This document shows, one piece after another, positions 44,795 to 53,949 of a stretch of DNA of 64,000 nucleotides (positions within the stretch are counted from its first letter, which is position 1; each line of letters starts with the position of its first letter). This DNA is from JAUPKT01 sp964427855. Its GTDB lineage: Bacteria; Desulfobacterota; Desulfomonilia; Desulfomonilales; Desulfomonilaceae. The translations under genes were made by a program, and so were the position numbers. The notes below the pieces were generated by a model that saw only the letters and a list, made by a program, of their open reading frames with translations, had not been told where the DNA came from and did not search any database. Location of the stretch: NCBI GenBank assembly GCA_964427855.1, contig CAYRVH010000013.1:1-64000 (forward strand), given 5' to 3'.

Positions 44795-46369
44795 TCACTG
44801 CTCCTTTTGAGGGCCTGTTTCGCCCTTGTAGTACTCGACCAACGCGTTGACCAACCCATCAATGGTGTACTGGTGAGCTTCCACGGCAACGCGTAAGCCA
44901 AGCCCACGGGCGGTCTCAGTGGTCACAGGACCGATGGACGCCGTTGTCACATTTTTCATCAGTTCGTCGATACGTTCCGAACCCACCATATCGACAAAAT
45001 GGGAAACCGTCGAGGACGAGGTGAATGTCACGGCATGAATTGCCTTATTCTCGAACATAGCGAGGATGGCCTCGACATCGAGGGTGTCCGGCTTTTCCGT
45101 GCGATAGACCGCAACGACATCCACCTGAGCGCCGGCGGCAGTCAATGCCAGAGGCAATGCGTCTCTGGCTTTTTCCGCCCTGGGGATGAGTATCTTCCGA
45201 CCTTGGACCGCCAATCCCCGAAAGGCATCAATTAGTCCCTCAGTGACAAAGACATCTGCAGTCAGCTCTACTTTGACGCCTCTCTCTGCCACTGCAGCAG
45301 CCGTGACTGGCCCAATGGCGGCAATTCTCGGCCCCTTCATTTCTCGAATATCATGAGTGAGATGAAGGAATCGCGTCATGAACCGTTCCACGCCATTTAC
45401 TGATGTGAAAACGACCCAGTCATAGGTTTGTATGTTTCTGATAGAGTCGTCAAGGGCGGAGAAATCGTCTGGATCGCGAATGACTATTGTGGGGAACAGA
45501 ATTGGCTGCCCTCCTAATTCTCTAATTTTCCCCGTGAGTTTCCCTGACTGTTCCCTTGTCCGAGTCACAAGGATGTTCTTGCCGAATAGTGGCTTGGTTT
45601 CAAACCAAGAAAGCCGTTCCGATAGAGACGCCACGGCGCCGACGACAATAACCGCAGGCGCTTTGATCCCCGCTTTTTCCGCTCTCTCAGGTAGATCACC
45701 CAACGTTGAAACAAGGGATTTTTGACGCGGCGTAGTCCCCCACTGAACTATGGCCGCCGCAGTTCTCGCATTCATGCCGCGGCTTGTAAGATTCTTACAT
45801 ATCTCTGTAAGATTTTTCATGCCCATCAGGAACACCAACGTACCAGGGCTTCGCGCCAACACATCCCAGTTAATGGCAGAGTCTTCTTTTTCAGGGTCTT
45901 CATGCCCAGTTACAAAAGTAACCATCGACGCGTGTTCTCTGTGAGTCACAGGTATTCCTGCGTAGGCTGGCGCGCCAATTGCCGAGGTGACGCCTGGTAT
46001 GACCTCAAAGGGTATACCGGCGGCCTTAAGCGCCTCGGCCTCCTCCCCTCCCCTGCCGAACAGAAAGGGATCCCCGCCTTTGAGGCGGACGACCGTCTTA
46101 CCTTCACAGGCCTTTTCCACAAGTAGCGCATTGATATCTCTCTGTTTCAGCGTGTGCTGACTTCCCGTCTTCCCGACATAGACGAGCTCGGCGTCCGGCC
46201 GCGCCAGCGAGGTTAGTTCATGGCCGGCCAGATAGTCGTAGATGATAACATCGGCGGCCTTGATTTTTTTCTGAGCCTTGAGGGTGATGAGCTCCGGATC
46301 TCCTGGTCCGGCCCCTGCTAGATAAACAACCCCGTGAGAAGATGGTTTTCTTGGTAAGTCTCGCGCCAT
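44795..46369 (-). CDS. Fused uroporphyrinogen-III C-methyltransferase / uroporphyrinogen-III synthase
   Basis: A 524-residue CobA-HemD fusion. The N-terminal half is a tetrapyrrole methylase: VYLAGAGPGDPELITLKA, VRLKGGDPFLFGRGGEEAE and the SAM-binding GVTSAIGAPAYAGIPVTHR. It makes precorrin-2 from uroporphyrinogen III. From about residue 265 comes the HemD domain (NILVTRTREQSGKL, WVVFTSVNGVERF, VTFTSSSTVSHFVD), which closes and inverts hydroxymethylbilane. The ATG at 46369 is preferred over one 57 bp upstream because of GAGG just before it. It follows hemC in the heme operon, feeding siroheme and, with AhbC, heme. Confidence 0.95.
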   Translation of the reverse strand: MARDLPRKPSSHGVVYLAGAGPGDPELITLKAQKKIKAADVIIYDYLAGHELTSLARPDAELVYVGKTGSQHTLKQRDINALLVEKACEGKTVVRLKGGDPFLFGRGGEEAEALKAAGIPFEVIPGVTSAIGAPAYAGIPVTHREHASMVTFVTGHEDPEKEDSAINWDVLARSPGTLVFLMGMKNLTEICKNLTSRGMNARTAAAIVQWGTTPRQKSLVSTLGDLPERAEKAGIKAPAVIVVGAVASLSERLSWFETKPLFGKNILVTRTREQSGKLTGKIRELGGQPILFPTIVIRDPDDFSALDDSIRNIQTYDWVVFTSVNGVERFMTRFLHLTHDIREMKGPRIAAIGPVTAAAVAERGVKVELTADVFVTEGLIDAFRGLAVQGRKILIPRAEKARDALPLALTAAGAQVDVVAVYRTEKPDTLDVEAILAMFENKAIHAVTFTSSSTVSHFVDMVGSERIDELMKNVTTASIGPVTTETARGLGLRVAVEAHQYTIDGLVNALVEYYKGETGPQKEQ

Positions 46370-46504
46370 ACACGACCTCGCGTAAGTAATCGTAAAAAAA
46401 GGGGCATCATATGAACACAAACGCACAAGCTGGAAATTCTGAGTCTATCGGACTCAATGATACGCTTTTTCCATAAGCAGGCCCTTCATCCACATGAGCA
46501 GCAT

Positions 46505-47443
46505 TTACAGATGGCCAGGTTTCCAGTCGCGTCCTAACACCTTTTTAAGGATTTCTGACGCCCCTCGAGAAAGGAGTTTCTCTGCCAAAAGAGCCCCATC
46601 TTTGACATCTATTGAGTTTCCTACATATTCATCTTGCACTCTTGGGTGGCCGCTCGGATGAACGACGGCGGCCAAACAGCGAAATCCCCCGTCCACCGAC
46701 ATGCAATGCGCCGCCATGGGCACCTGGCACCCGCCGCCCATTCTGTAAAGGAAGGCCCTTTCCATCTCAACGCATTTTTCGGTAATGTGATCATTCAAGG
46801 CCGCCACTTTTTCCCCCACAACAGCGTCGTCTTCCCTGGTTTCAACGGCGAGTGCGCCTTGCCCTATAGCCGGTATGAATACGTTGGGATCCAAATATGA
46901 GGCTATCCGGCGGGAATAACCCATTCGCAAGAGACCCGCCGCGGCCAAGACGATTCCTGCGAGCCTTTCTGACTCTATCTTTTTTATCCTCGTCTCCACG
47001 TTCCCTCTTATGGGAACGATCTCCATCTGAGGGTGCCTGTTGAGGATAAACGCGCCGCGTCTCAGGCTCGATGTCCCAATCCGTGCTCCTGGCCTCAGGT
47101 CTTCGAGAAGAGTCACATCGGCGGCCAAGAACACGTCGCGAGGGTCCTCACGTTTTAAAAATGCGCTGACGCACAGCCCACGAGGGAGTTCCGTAGGCAG
47201 GTCTTTGAGGGAGTGAACAGCGAGGTCTATGGAGCCGGCGAGAAGGCTGTCCTCGATTTCCTTTGTGAAAAGGCCTTTTCCACCGATATATGCGAGGGGG
47301 GCATCCAGGATGCGATCTCCCTTGGTCTTTATGACTATTAATTCGCAGCTGATTTCAGGATGAACTCTCTCGAGTTCCGAGGCAACATAACGCGCTTGCC
47401 ATAGGGCGAGAGCGCTTCCGCGAGTCCCAATTCTAAATCTCAT
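46505..47443 (-). CDS. hemC: Porphobilinogen deaminase (HemC)
   Basis: HemC joins four porphobilinogen units into hydroxymethylbilane. At about 312 residues it has normal length. RIGTRGSALALWQA is the start motif, with catalytic-site segments IDLAVHSLKDLPTELP and RRGAFILNRHP. The cysteine that carries the dipyrromethane cofactor is in YRMGGGCQVPMAAHC. The ATG at 47443 is used, with a GTG two codons upstream also possible. It overlaps the 3' end of hemA by about 11 bases. Confidence 0.96.
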   Translation of the reverse strand: MRFRIGTRGSALALWQARYVASELERVHPEISCELIVIKTKGDRILDAPLAYIGGKGLFTKEIEDSLLAGSIDLAVHSLKDLPTELPRGLCVSAFLKREDPRDVFLAADVTLLEDLRPGARIGTSSLRRGAFILNRHPQMEIVPIRGNVETRIKKIESERLAGIVLAAAGLLRMGYSRRIASYLDPNVFIPAIGQGALAVETREDDAVVGEKVAALNDHITEKCVEMERAFLYRMGGGCQVPMAAHCMSVDGGFRCLAAVVHPSGHPRVQDEYVGNSIDVKDGALLAEKLLSRGASEILKKVLGRDWKPGHL

Positions 47444-48764
47444 CCCCACGCTTCTTTTCTAAATCATTGTCCTCTTGAGACGACAAGTCAGTCTCACCGC
47501 TCAGAGCGAAGAGCTCTTGCGCCACATCCACGTAAAGACTTTGTTTTGCCTTGGATTTGGTCCTTTTAAGACATGAGATAGGATAGTGGGCTATCTTGTT
47601 GACGATGGATCGAGTAATTATCTCGACCGTTTCCCGTTGCTCGGGCGTGAGGCCTGCGAGCTTTCCGTTGCATCGAGCCAACTCGGATAGTCTTATTTCC
47701 TCCAGTTTGTTTCTGATGCCGACCAGAGTCGGCGTGCAGCTCAAAGAGACAGTCCATTCCATAAACTTGGCGGTTTCTTCATCTACGATCTTTTCTGCTC
47801 TCATGGCTTCGTGCCGTCTCTCCGTGAGATTTTCTGCCGCGATCGTTTGCAAGTCATCGATATTGTATAGGTACACGCCGTCCAGTTCGTTCACGCTTGG
47901 CTCCACATCACGCGGCAATGCGATATCAATGAGGAAAAGTGGCCGGTACCGCCTTTTCTTCATTATCTTTTCTACCTGATCCTTTCGGATGAGGCTCTCG
48001 CAGCTTCCTGTTGACGTGATGATGACGTCTGCTTCCAAAAGATAATGCGTGAGCGCATCGAGGGTGTCCGCCCTGCCGTTTAGGCGATTGGCCAAAAGGC
48101 AGGCGTTTTCCAACGTCCTATTGAGGACTACCGGGGGATTGGTCACGTGGCCCACGAGGTGCCGAGCAGCAAGTTCAGCCATTTCGCCGGCGCCTAACAG
48201 CAACACACATGCGCTTTTAAGGTCGCCGAGGATCTTTTTGGCCAGCTCCACCGCTACATAGGCGACAGATACCGCGGCAAGCGCCACTCCTGTTTCACTT
48301 CGAACGCGTTTAGCGGTAAAAAAGGCTTTGTGCATGAGCCTATTTAGGATTGGACCGGTGGCATTCGCGTAAGTAGCTCGACGATAGCCCTCTTTTACTT
48401 GGCCCAATATCTGGGGCTCCCCGAGCACCATCGAGTCGAGGCTGGCAGCCACTCGGAACAAATGATGAACTGCGTCTCGTCCTCTCTTGACATATAAGAA
48501 TTTAGAAAAGGATTTTTCGGGTACGCCGTGAATGTCGGAGACGAGTTGAATGACCTTGTCTGTGACGTGCGCTGCTATTTCTGCAACGAGGAGCACCTCC
48601 GAACGGTTACAGGTGGAGACAACCACGGCCTCGCTTACTCCCCTGATGGTGAGAAACCTCCTCGTGGTAGCCCCGTCTTCATTGCCCGGAAAGGTGATCA
48701 GCTCGCGAATAGATACCGGGGCCGTGCAATGGTTCAGTCCAACAAGGACAATCTCTTGCTTCAT
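47433..48764 (-). CDS. hemA: Glutamyl-tRNA reductase (HemA)
   Basis: HemA reduces glutamyl-tRNA to glutamate-1-semialdehyde, the first committed step of heme synthesis by the C5 route. The active-site cysteine is in VVVSTCNRSEVLLVA. The NADPH-binding loop is VLLLGAGEMAELAARHL, and a C-terminal dimerisation helix follows. The 443-residue form starting with MKQEIVLVGLNHCTAP is chosen; longer frames run into ccsA. Its ATG overlaps the stop of ccsA (ATGA). Feedback control through the N-terminal region is known for some HemA proteins but is not visible here. Confidence 0.96.
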   Translation of the reverse strand: MKQEIVLVGLNHCTAPVSIRELITFPGNEDGATTRRFLTIRGVSEAVVVSTCNRSEVLLVAEIAAHVTDKVIQLVSDIHGVPEKSFSKFLYVKRGRDAVHHLFRVAASLDSMVLGEPQILGQVKEGYRRATYANATGPILNRLMHKAFFTAKRVRSETGVALAAVSVAYVAVELAKKILGDLKSACVLLLGAGEMAELAARHLVGHVTNPPVVLNRTLENACLLANRLNGRADTLDALTHYLLEADVIITSTGSCESLIRKDQVEKIMKKRRYRPLFLIDIALPRDVEPSVNELDGVYLYNIDDLQTIAAENLTERRHEAMRAEKIVDEETAKFMEWTVSLSCTPTLVGIRNKLEEIRLSELARCNGKLAGLTPEQRETVEIITRSIVNKIAHYPISCLKRTKSKAKQSLYVDVAQELFALSGETDLSSQEDNDLEKKRGDEI

Positions 48765-49606
48765 GTTCGTGACGCTCCGATGCCTGGTCCCGAGATTGCG
48801 TGGTGGCCGCCAAGCAGCGTGCTCACCCCGATAAAAGTGAACATGACCAAGATGAATCCCAGGATGGCCAGCCAGGCCGCCTTTTTCCCACGCCATCCGA
48901 GAACAATTCTTTGATGTACCATGGCCGCATAGGTAAACCACGTAATAAGGGTCCACGTCTCCTTGGGGTCCCAACTCCAGTACTGACCCCATGCGCTGTT
49001 GGCCCACAGCGCGCCCGAGAGAATTCCTACGGTCAGGAGGCAGAAGCCCAACGGCAGCCCATGTCGGTTCATCTTGTCCAAGGTCTCTAGAGAAGGAAGC
49101 AACCTATGCAACCTGCCTATGCGTTTGCCTTTGATGAGCCATTCCTGAAAAATATAGAGGATGCCTCCTACCGCCATAAGCGCAAAAACTGCATTCCCCG
49201 CGAGGGCAAAAATAACATGGATGGGAAGCCACCAACTGTGAAGAATGGGTGCCACAGGGCCTTGAATCTGGTATGAAAATGCGGCGCCTAACAGCATTAA
49301 GCCCGCAGCCATCGGGGTTACCACAGCCCCGAGAACCGGTATTGAGAGCCTGCGATCCAAAAAAATGAAAAGCCCCACGATGAGCCAGGCGAGGAATGAA
49401 AGAGCGTCGAAGTACGTCCCCAATGGGAAAAACCCGTACACAACAGCTCTATGAATGAACGACAGCGCCTGTAGGCCCAGCCCAATTTGAGAGCATATCG
49501 AAGACACGGACTCCACTCTCGATGAGGAGGTGAACAGAAAGACCACGTACCCCGCTGCCGCCGCGAGATAAGAGATCAATGCTGCCTGAAAAAAGATGAG
49601 GTCCAA
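48761..49606 (-). CDS. Cytochrome c assembly protein CcsA/HemX family
   Basis: A 281-residue membrane protein with about eight helices. The heme-handling WWD motif is present as WGQYWSWDPKETWTLITWF, with flanking histidines in helices such as SWWLPIHVIFA and AAMVHQRIVLGW. Proteins of this type either belong to System II cytochrome c maturation (CcsA) or to the HemX group that sits in heme operons and affects HemA level. Position directly before hemA fits either reading. It overlaps hemA by four bases and lies one base after the precorrin-2 dehydrogenase gene. Confidence 0.92.
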   Translation of the reverse strand: MDLIFFQAALISYLAAAAGYVVFLFTSSSRVESVSSICSQIGLGLQALSFIHRAVVYGFFPLGTYFDALSFLAWLIVGLFIFLDRRLSIPVLGAVVTPMAAGLMLLGAAFSYQIQGPVAPILHSWWLPIHVIFALAGNAVFALMAVGGILYIFQEWLIKGKRIGRLHRLLPSLETLDKMNRHGLPLGFCLLTVGILSGALWANSAWGQYWSWDPKETWTLITWFTYAAMVHQRIVLGWRGKKAAWLAILGFILVMFTFIGVSTLLGGHHAISGPGIGASRT

Positions 49607-49607
49607 T

Positions 49608-50306
49608 CTATTCCCACTTGAGCAAAGCGTTGTTTGCTGTGTCCCCCAGGGCCGATTCAGGACTCAAATCGGAGGGGAGGATGGAGGTGAGTATTTCAAA
49701 AACTCGGTCCTTATTGTTTGCTCTCAAAGCTTCCAAAAGCTCCGAGTTGACCAGAGCCCCAAAAACCCTTTTGTTCTCGTCCGATGTCTTCCCCTGGCGT
49801 ATGATCTCTCTGCGCAATTCACCCATCAGTTTCGTCATTTGCGCATATTCAGGTCCAAAGTGCTTTTGCAAGTCCTCTCGAATCCTTTTGGCCAAAGCCG
49901 GGGATGCACCTCCCGTGGAAACGGCGATCATTAGGTCTCCCTGGGTTATCACCGCGGGTACAATGAAAGTGCAGAGGTCGGGCATGTCAGCAATATTGCA
50001 AGGAATCCTCCGCTGGGAAGCAGCCCCATAGATCGCCGCGTTTGCCTCGCGGTTATTTGTTGTTCCGAAAACCATGATTGGATCAGGAACACGGTCCAGG
50101 ATGCTCTCCCGAAATTCTTCCTCAATCCATTGGATCTGCCCTGCGCCCACAAGGTCGTGCATTTCTGGTTTCAATTGAGGGGCAATGACGACCACCTTTG
50201 CCCCGCAGGCAAGCAGCCCCAATGTCTTGCGGAGAGCCACGCTGCCGCCGCCGACCACCACGGCCGTCTTATTTTGAACGTTGAGCATGATTGGGTAAGG
50301 CCTCAA
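49608..50306 (-). CDS. Precorrin-2 dehydrogenase / sirohydrochlorin ferrochelatase (Met8/SirC-like)
   Basis: A 232-residue protein like the N-terminal half of CysG. The NAD-binding motif is AVVVGGGSVALRKTLGLL. The rest (IVPAVITQGDLMIAVSTGGASPALAKRIREDL, given in part) matches CysG/Met8 proteins that turn precorrin-2 into sirohydrochlorin and sometimes insert iron. The TTG at 50306 has AGGAG nine bases upstream and is preferred to a longer start at 50354. It begins the heme/siroheme operon. Confidence 0.92.
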   Translation of the reverse strand: MRPYPIMLNVQNKTAVVVGGGSVALRKTLGLLACGAKVVVIAPQLKPEMHDLVGAGQIQWIEEEFRESILDRVPDPIMVFGTTNNREANAAIYGAASQRRIPCNIADMPDLCTFIVPAVITQGDLMIAVSTGGASPALAKRIREDLQKHFGPEYAQMTKLMGELRREIIRQGKTSDENKRVFGALVNSELLEALRANNKDRVFEILTSILPSDLSPESALGDTANNALLKWE

Positions 50307-50357
50307 TCCGACTGACTCCTCATGAAAGTTTCCTCCAATAGCGCCTTTCCTCAATAC

Positions 50358-51077
50358 TCAAAGGGTGAAAAACTCTCGAGGCTTGCGAAAAAAATCTTTG
50401 TAGAACCGGTACGGCGATGTTTCCTCGTATGATATGGGGGATATCGTATCCTGATCAAAAGAAAGTATCTGTGCATCAGGATAAGCCAATATTATCGGGG
50501 AAAGCGTTGCAATAATGTATTGTCTCGCGCCGCCGTTGATGTTCTTTTGCAGTATTTTTACAAACTCCACCTGATTTTCGGGAGAAAGCGCAGCCTCGGG
50601 CTCGTCTAAGATATACAGGCCGTCGAGCTGAAAACAATACGATTGGAAAAAGGCCAGGAAGGACTCTCCGTGGGATAGTGTATTCAGCGACTTCCCTCCA
50701 AAGTACTTCTCTCTTCCTGGGTCATCTGTAATGATATCGTCCAAAGAACTGGCGAAGTTGAAGAATGCTTCAGCTCGAAAATAAAAGCCATATGGGCGCC
50801 ACGAGGTGAAATGGAGCGAGATGTATCGAGCAAGCTGCGTTTCATAAGGATTCTGGTGAGACGTATGCATTTTCCCACCGCCCCACGGTAACAGTCCGCA
50901 TTTACGGGCGATTGCATCTAAGAGCACGGACTTGCCTGTCCCGTTGGCCCCGGTGAACAGAGTCGCAGGCCTTTGAAACGCAATCTCCGGAGTGGCTTCC
51001 AAGATTTTCACGTTGAAGGGATAGACATCTCTTCGGGGGAATTTGTCAGAGTGAATGGTAACGGCCGTAAGGTACAT
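50358..51077 (-). CDS. AAA/ABC-type ATPase (SMC-like head)
   Basis: A 239-residue protein with a P-loop LFTGANGTGKSVLLDAIA, a signature-like motif LSHGESFLAFF and Walker B LYILDEPEAALSPENQVEF. This matches ABC-class ATPase heads with no membrane part and no coiled coil, and resembles the YbjD/predicted-ATPase families. The first 25 residues contain an edge strand (TAVTIHSDKF). The product has no visible nuclease domain. It is preceded 36 bp upstream by a small DUF6125-like gene in the same direction, so the two may act together. Function is not known. Confidence 0.8.
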   Translation of the reverse strand: MYLTAVTIHSDKFPRRDVYPFNVKILEATPEIAFQRPATLFTGANGTGKSVLLDAIARKCGLLPWGGGKMHTSHQNPYETQLARYISLHFTSWRPYGFYFRAEAFFNFASSLDDIITDDPGREKYFGGKSLNTLSHGESFLAFFQSYCFQLDGLYILDEPEAALSPENQVEFVKILQKNINGGARQYIIATLSPIILAYPDAQILSFDQDTISPISYEETSPYRFYKDFFRKPREFFTL

Positions 51078-51113
51078 AGTGTTATCCAATGTGGCGCTCG
51101 ATTCCCCTCATAG

Positions 51114-51611
51114 TCAAACCGTGAAGCGCCATTGGCAAAACCGATCGACAGGGTGTGGATCAGGCGGGGCGTGAAGACACTCCACCCGAATTCGAGGATC
51201 AATGGCTCTCGCAAAGGATATGAACTCGGCCTCATGCATCCCTTTACACGCATATTCCCCTAGATTCCTGCGAATTCTGGCTACTTGCGTTGGACATTCT
51301 GGTACGGATATGAGCACCTCATCTCCGCACACGCTGACATCGTAGCCCACTATGATCGACCACGGAAAATATTTCAAGGCTTTCACAAAGCCTTGCAGAC
51401 CTCTTTCTTCTATGTGAAAGCGTTGGAGAATATCCTTTGCAGCCATGCCCGCGACTCTACCCCACACTCGCTCGTTAAAGTGATCTGCTTTGCCAGACCC
51501 GAATTCCTCTTCCACAAAAACGTACCAAAATGCATCCACCACGCGGTAGTGCCATAATAAGAAGTCCAAATACTTCCGCTGTTCTTCAGATGTCATTTGG
51601 TCGAATATCAT
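51114..51611 (-). CDS. DUF6125-like small protein, function unknown
   Basis: A 165-residue soluble protein. Visible features are an N-terminal helix (SEEQRKYLDFLLWHYRVVDAFW), a WGRVAGMAAKDIL helix and a cysteine-rich C-terminal part (CPTQVARIRRNLGEYACKG, then HEAEFISFARAIDPRIR, then CLHAPPDPHPVDRFC). The C-terminal P-D-x-C/W motif resembles DUF6125 and some 2-amino-thiazoline-4-carboxylate hydrolase-like families. No activity is assigned to that domain of unknown function. The Cys and His set could bind metal. It is next to the ATPase gene. Confidence 0.55.
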   Translation of the reverse strand: MIFDQMTSEEQRKYLDFLLWHYRVVDAFWYVFVEEEFGSGKADHFNERVWGRVAGMAAKDILQRFHIEERGLQGFVKALKYFPWSIIVGYDVSVCGDEVLISVPECPTQVARIRRNLGEYACKGMHEAEFISFARAIDPRIRVECLHAPPDPHPVDRFCQWRFTV

Positions 51612-51755
51612 GTTTCACCTTTTCATTACTCCAGCAGACGCCCTCGCGATCTTTTACTCGCTCGCCGCTCGTCCGAGACAACATGACTGCACGCCCAATC
51701 CCTGAAAATCCAAGTGGTAGGACATCAAATGCCCATAAACCAACCACGCCTCTCC

Positions 51756-52970
51756 TTACCCAGCCGGAACCACACTATATACATGAACGTCCTGTTGCAC
51801 ATTCTTGAAATGCATGTAGCCGCGATCGAAAAGCGTCGTTGTGTCCCTTATTCTTCGGGCCGTTTCAGGTCCGACAAGTATGTCCCCTTCCTTTGCGGCC
51901 GCCGCCAAACGAGCCGCGAGGTTGGTGACAGACCCGGCGGCAGTAAAGGTTGTCCTTGTTCCCGCAATTCCCGAAAACTTGCTCATGCCCACGGAGGCTA
52001 TCCCCGAGTTTATGCCCATGTTTACCACAACAGGGAAGAAAATACCTCGCAGTTCTTCATTGATCTCTAGAGTGCGCCGTCGAATTTCGAGCGCTGCAGC
52101 TACCGCGTTCAATGCGTTTGTGTCCTCTGGACCTTGAAAAATGGCCATGAGACCGTCCCCGGCCGTCTCGTTCACGTCGCCGTCTTGGCTATAGATCACG
52201 TCGAGATAACTCGAGAAATATTTTTCTACGATGAAGCTCACTTTATCCGAAGTGAGAAATTCGCTGAGCCGGGTGTAATCTGCGAGGTCAAGAAAAAGAA
52301 TCGAAACGTCTCGCTCCACACGATCCAATTCCGGCGCGTCCGGATTTTTTTCTATGATACGCTTCACGGTCTCAGGGACAAAGGGTCGGATGTGTCCAAG
52401 GATTCGCTCGAGCGTCACCTTCTCTCGCGCCATCACCGAGTACCGTTTGGCATTGAGGATAGCATTAGTAGCCAGTTCGACAAGATCCTTGAGGAGAATC
52501 ATATCCCTATCTCGGAGCGGACAATCGCGACGAGTAACGACGTTCAGCACAGCTAATGGTATCTGCCCATCGTAAATTGGCAGGGCAACCTCACAAACAT
52601 GGTCTGTTGGCCAATTATCGGTAAACTCGGACACTGAGTCTTCCTTTGACAACGTACAATATGAAACAGCTATCGGTTTGGTGAGGGCCTCTTGGACAAT
52701 TCTCTTACCTCGCTTGCACTGGTGGCAGTTGATGTGCTCCTTTTTCATCGTACAGTGCAGCGGCCTTGTATAATGTATCGCATCTGGGTCAACTAGGATC
52801 AGGCACGCCTCTTGCGCCTGAGGCACGGTAATTTTGACTTCGTCTCTGATTATTTCCAAGATATCAGATATGTTGAGGCACGAGGTCATTTTCTTGGCGA
52901 CGCGGAAGAGGTTTTGAAATCTTTCCTCGTACATGAGCCGCTCTGTAAGGGTTAAGGTGTCATTGGTCAT
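51756..52970 (-). CDS. GAF domain - class III nucleotide cyclase
   Basis: A 404-residue signalling protein. Residues 1 to about 190 resemble a GAF sensor with an unusual cysteine/histidine stretch (HCTMKKEHINCHQCKRG) that might bind a metal or act as a redox switch. Residues 220-404 are an adenylate/guanylate cyclase catalytic domain. The first metal Asp is in VSILFLDLADYTRLSE, the second in NETAGDGLMAIF. Then comes AGTRTTFTAAGSVTNLAARL, where the usual substrate-specifying positions are not standard. No membrane helix or receiver domain is present. The ATG at 52970 is a choice among several upstream starts. Confidence 0.85.
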   Translation of the reverse strand: MTNDTLTLTERLMYEERFQNLFRVAKKMTSCLNISDILEIIRDEVKITVPQAQEACLILVDPDAIHYTRPLHCTMKKEHINCHQCKRGKRIVQEALTKPIAVSYCTLSKEDSVSEFTDNWPTDHVCEVALPIYDGQIPLAVLNVVTRRDCPLRDRDMILLKDLVELATNAILNAKRYSVMAREKVTLERILGHIRPFVPETVKRIIEKNPDAPELDRVERDVSILFLDLADYTRLSEFLTSDKVSFIVEKYFSSYLDVIYSQDGDVNETAGDGLMAIFQGPEDTNALNAVAAALEIRRRTLEINEELRGIFFPVVVNMGINSGIASVGMSKFSGIAGTRTTFTAAGSVTNLAARLAAAAKEGDILVGPETARRIRDTTTLFDRGYMHFKNVQQDVHVYSVVPAG

Positions 52971-53157
52971 GATTCCGGCCGCGCACATTCTGTATAATAA
53001 ATTAGCCAAATTGATAACCAGTGCTGCATCATACTACGTTGGCTCGCACAGTTCCAGCCTGTTCTCTGTTTGATGCCGCGCTGATCCTATTGTGAACGAC
53101 TCCATCATCTGGTAAATGTGGATAAAATGCATTCTCGACCGATGAAAGGACTGACCC

Positions 53158-53517
53158 ATGTCGCGGATCCTCTTTGGCGTGATGGCATGTGCGACGGTGC
53201 TCTCGATAGTTGTTCCTAATTATGCTCAACAAAAGTATCAGCTTCCGGACGTCCGTTCCCTAAAACATATTACCACGTCCCAATCGGATCATGCCAGCGA
53301 TATACCGGGCAAAGAAACCACCATGGATTTTTATTCCGCGCCCAATGGACAGGTCATTACCATTTATTCTTATCGCAACAGACCTGTGGCATTCAGCACC
53401 CATTCAAACAACGATGTGCAGAACACCTACCGATTATTCATGGACTTGACTGGAGAGGGGTTGTTTCAGGAGGTAGATCGATCGCGACCCTGGCAGCTCC
53501 CGGCATGGGCGAGATAG
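53158..53517 (+). CDS. Small exported protein of unknown function
   Basis: A 119-residue protein with a signal peptide (ILFGVMACATVLSIVVPNYA). AAAGGA precedes the ATG. The mature part contains DFYSAPNGQVITIYSYRNRPVAF and a C-terminal hydrophobic/aromatic segment. I do not recognise the family and see no catalytic motif. It overlaps the longest hypA frame but not the hypA start used here. It stands between a divergent cyclase gene and hypA. Confidence 0.6.
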   Translation: MSRILFGVMACATVLSIVVPNYAQQKYQLPDVRSLKHITTSQSDHASDIPGKETTMDFYSAPNGQVITIYSYRNRPVAFSTHSNNDVQNTYRLFMDLTGEGLFQEVDRSRPWQLPAWAR

Positions 53518-53543
53518 CCCCTCACGATGAAACGAGTGACGTG

Positions 53544-53888
53544 ATGCATGAAATGGCCATAGTGCAGAGCATGCTCGATATCCTGGAGGTGCAAGCAAAA
53601 AGGCACGGAGCTGCAAAAATCATATCGGTTAGTTTGGAATTTGGGGTCCTTACAGCGGTCGTGCCAGCCGCAATCCAGTTCGCGTTTGAGATTCTCTCCA
53701 AAGGCGGTTTGGCGGAGGGCGCGCGGTTAGACATTACAATCATTCCCTTAAAAGCGGTCTGCCAGGAGTGTCATAAAGAAATCGTGATGGAAGATTACGA
53801 CCCATTTTGTCCTCAGTGCGGTTCATCCGCCCTTCACATACTCGAGGGACGAGACGAAATGAAAGTTGCTTCCATGGAAATAGAATAA
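53544..53888 (+). CDS. hypA: Hydrogenase/urease nickel incorporation protein HypA
   Basis: HypA delivers nickel to [NiFe]-hydrogenase precursors. The 114-residue form starts with the conserved M-H-E (nickel-binding His2) in MHEMAIVQSML. A zinc site of four cysteines is present (CQECHK and CPQCGS). The C-terminus (GRDEMKVASMEIE) is typical. The start at 53544 is set by this motif rather than the longer frame from 53505. No hydrogenase genes or other hyp genes are adjacent, so its client must be elsewhere in the genome. Confidence 0.93.
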   Translation: MHEMAIVQSMLDILEVQAKRHGAAKIISVSLEFGVLTAVVPAAIQFAFEILSKGGLAEGARLDITIIPLKAVCQECHKEIVMEDYDPFCPQCGSSALHILEGRDEMKVASMEIE

Positions 53889-53949
53889 TTTCTCTGTGGT
53901 TTATTAACCTGCCTGTTCGCCTGGGCTTTTTTTCTTGAGAGGAAGATAG

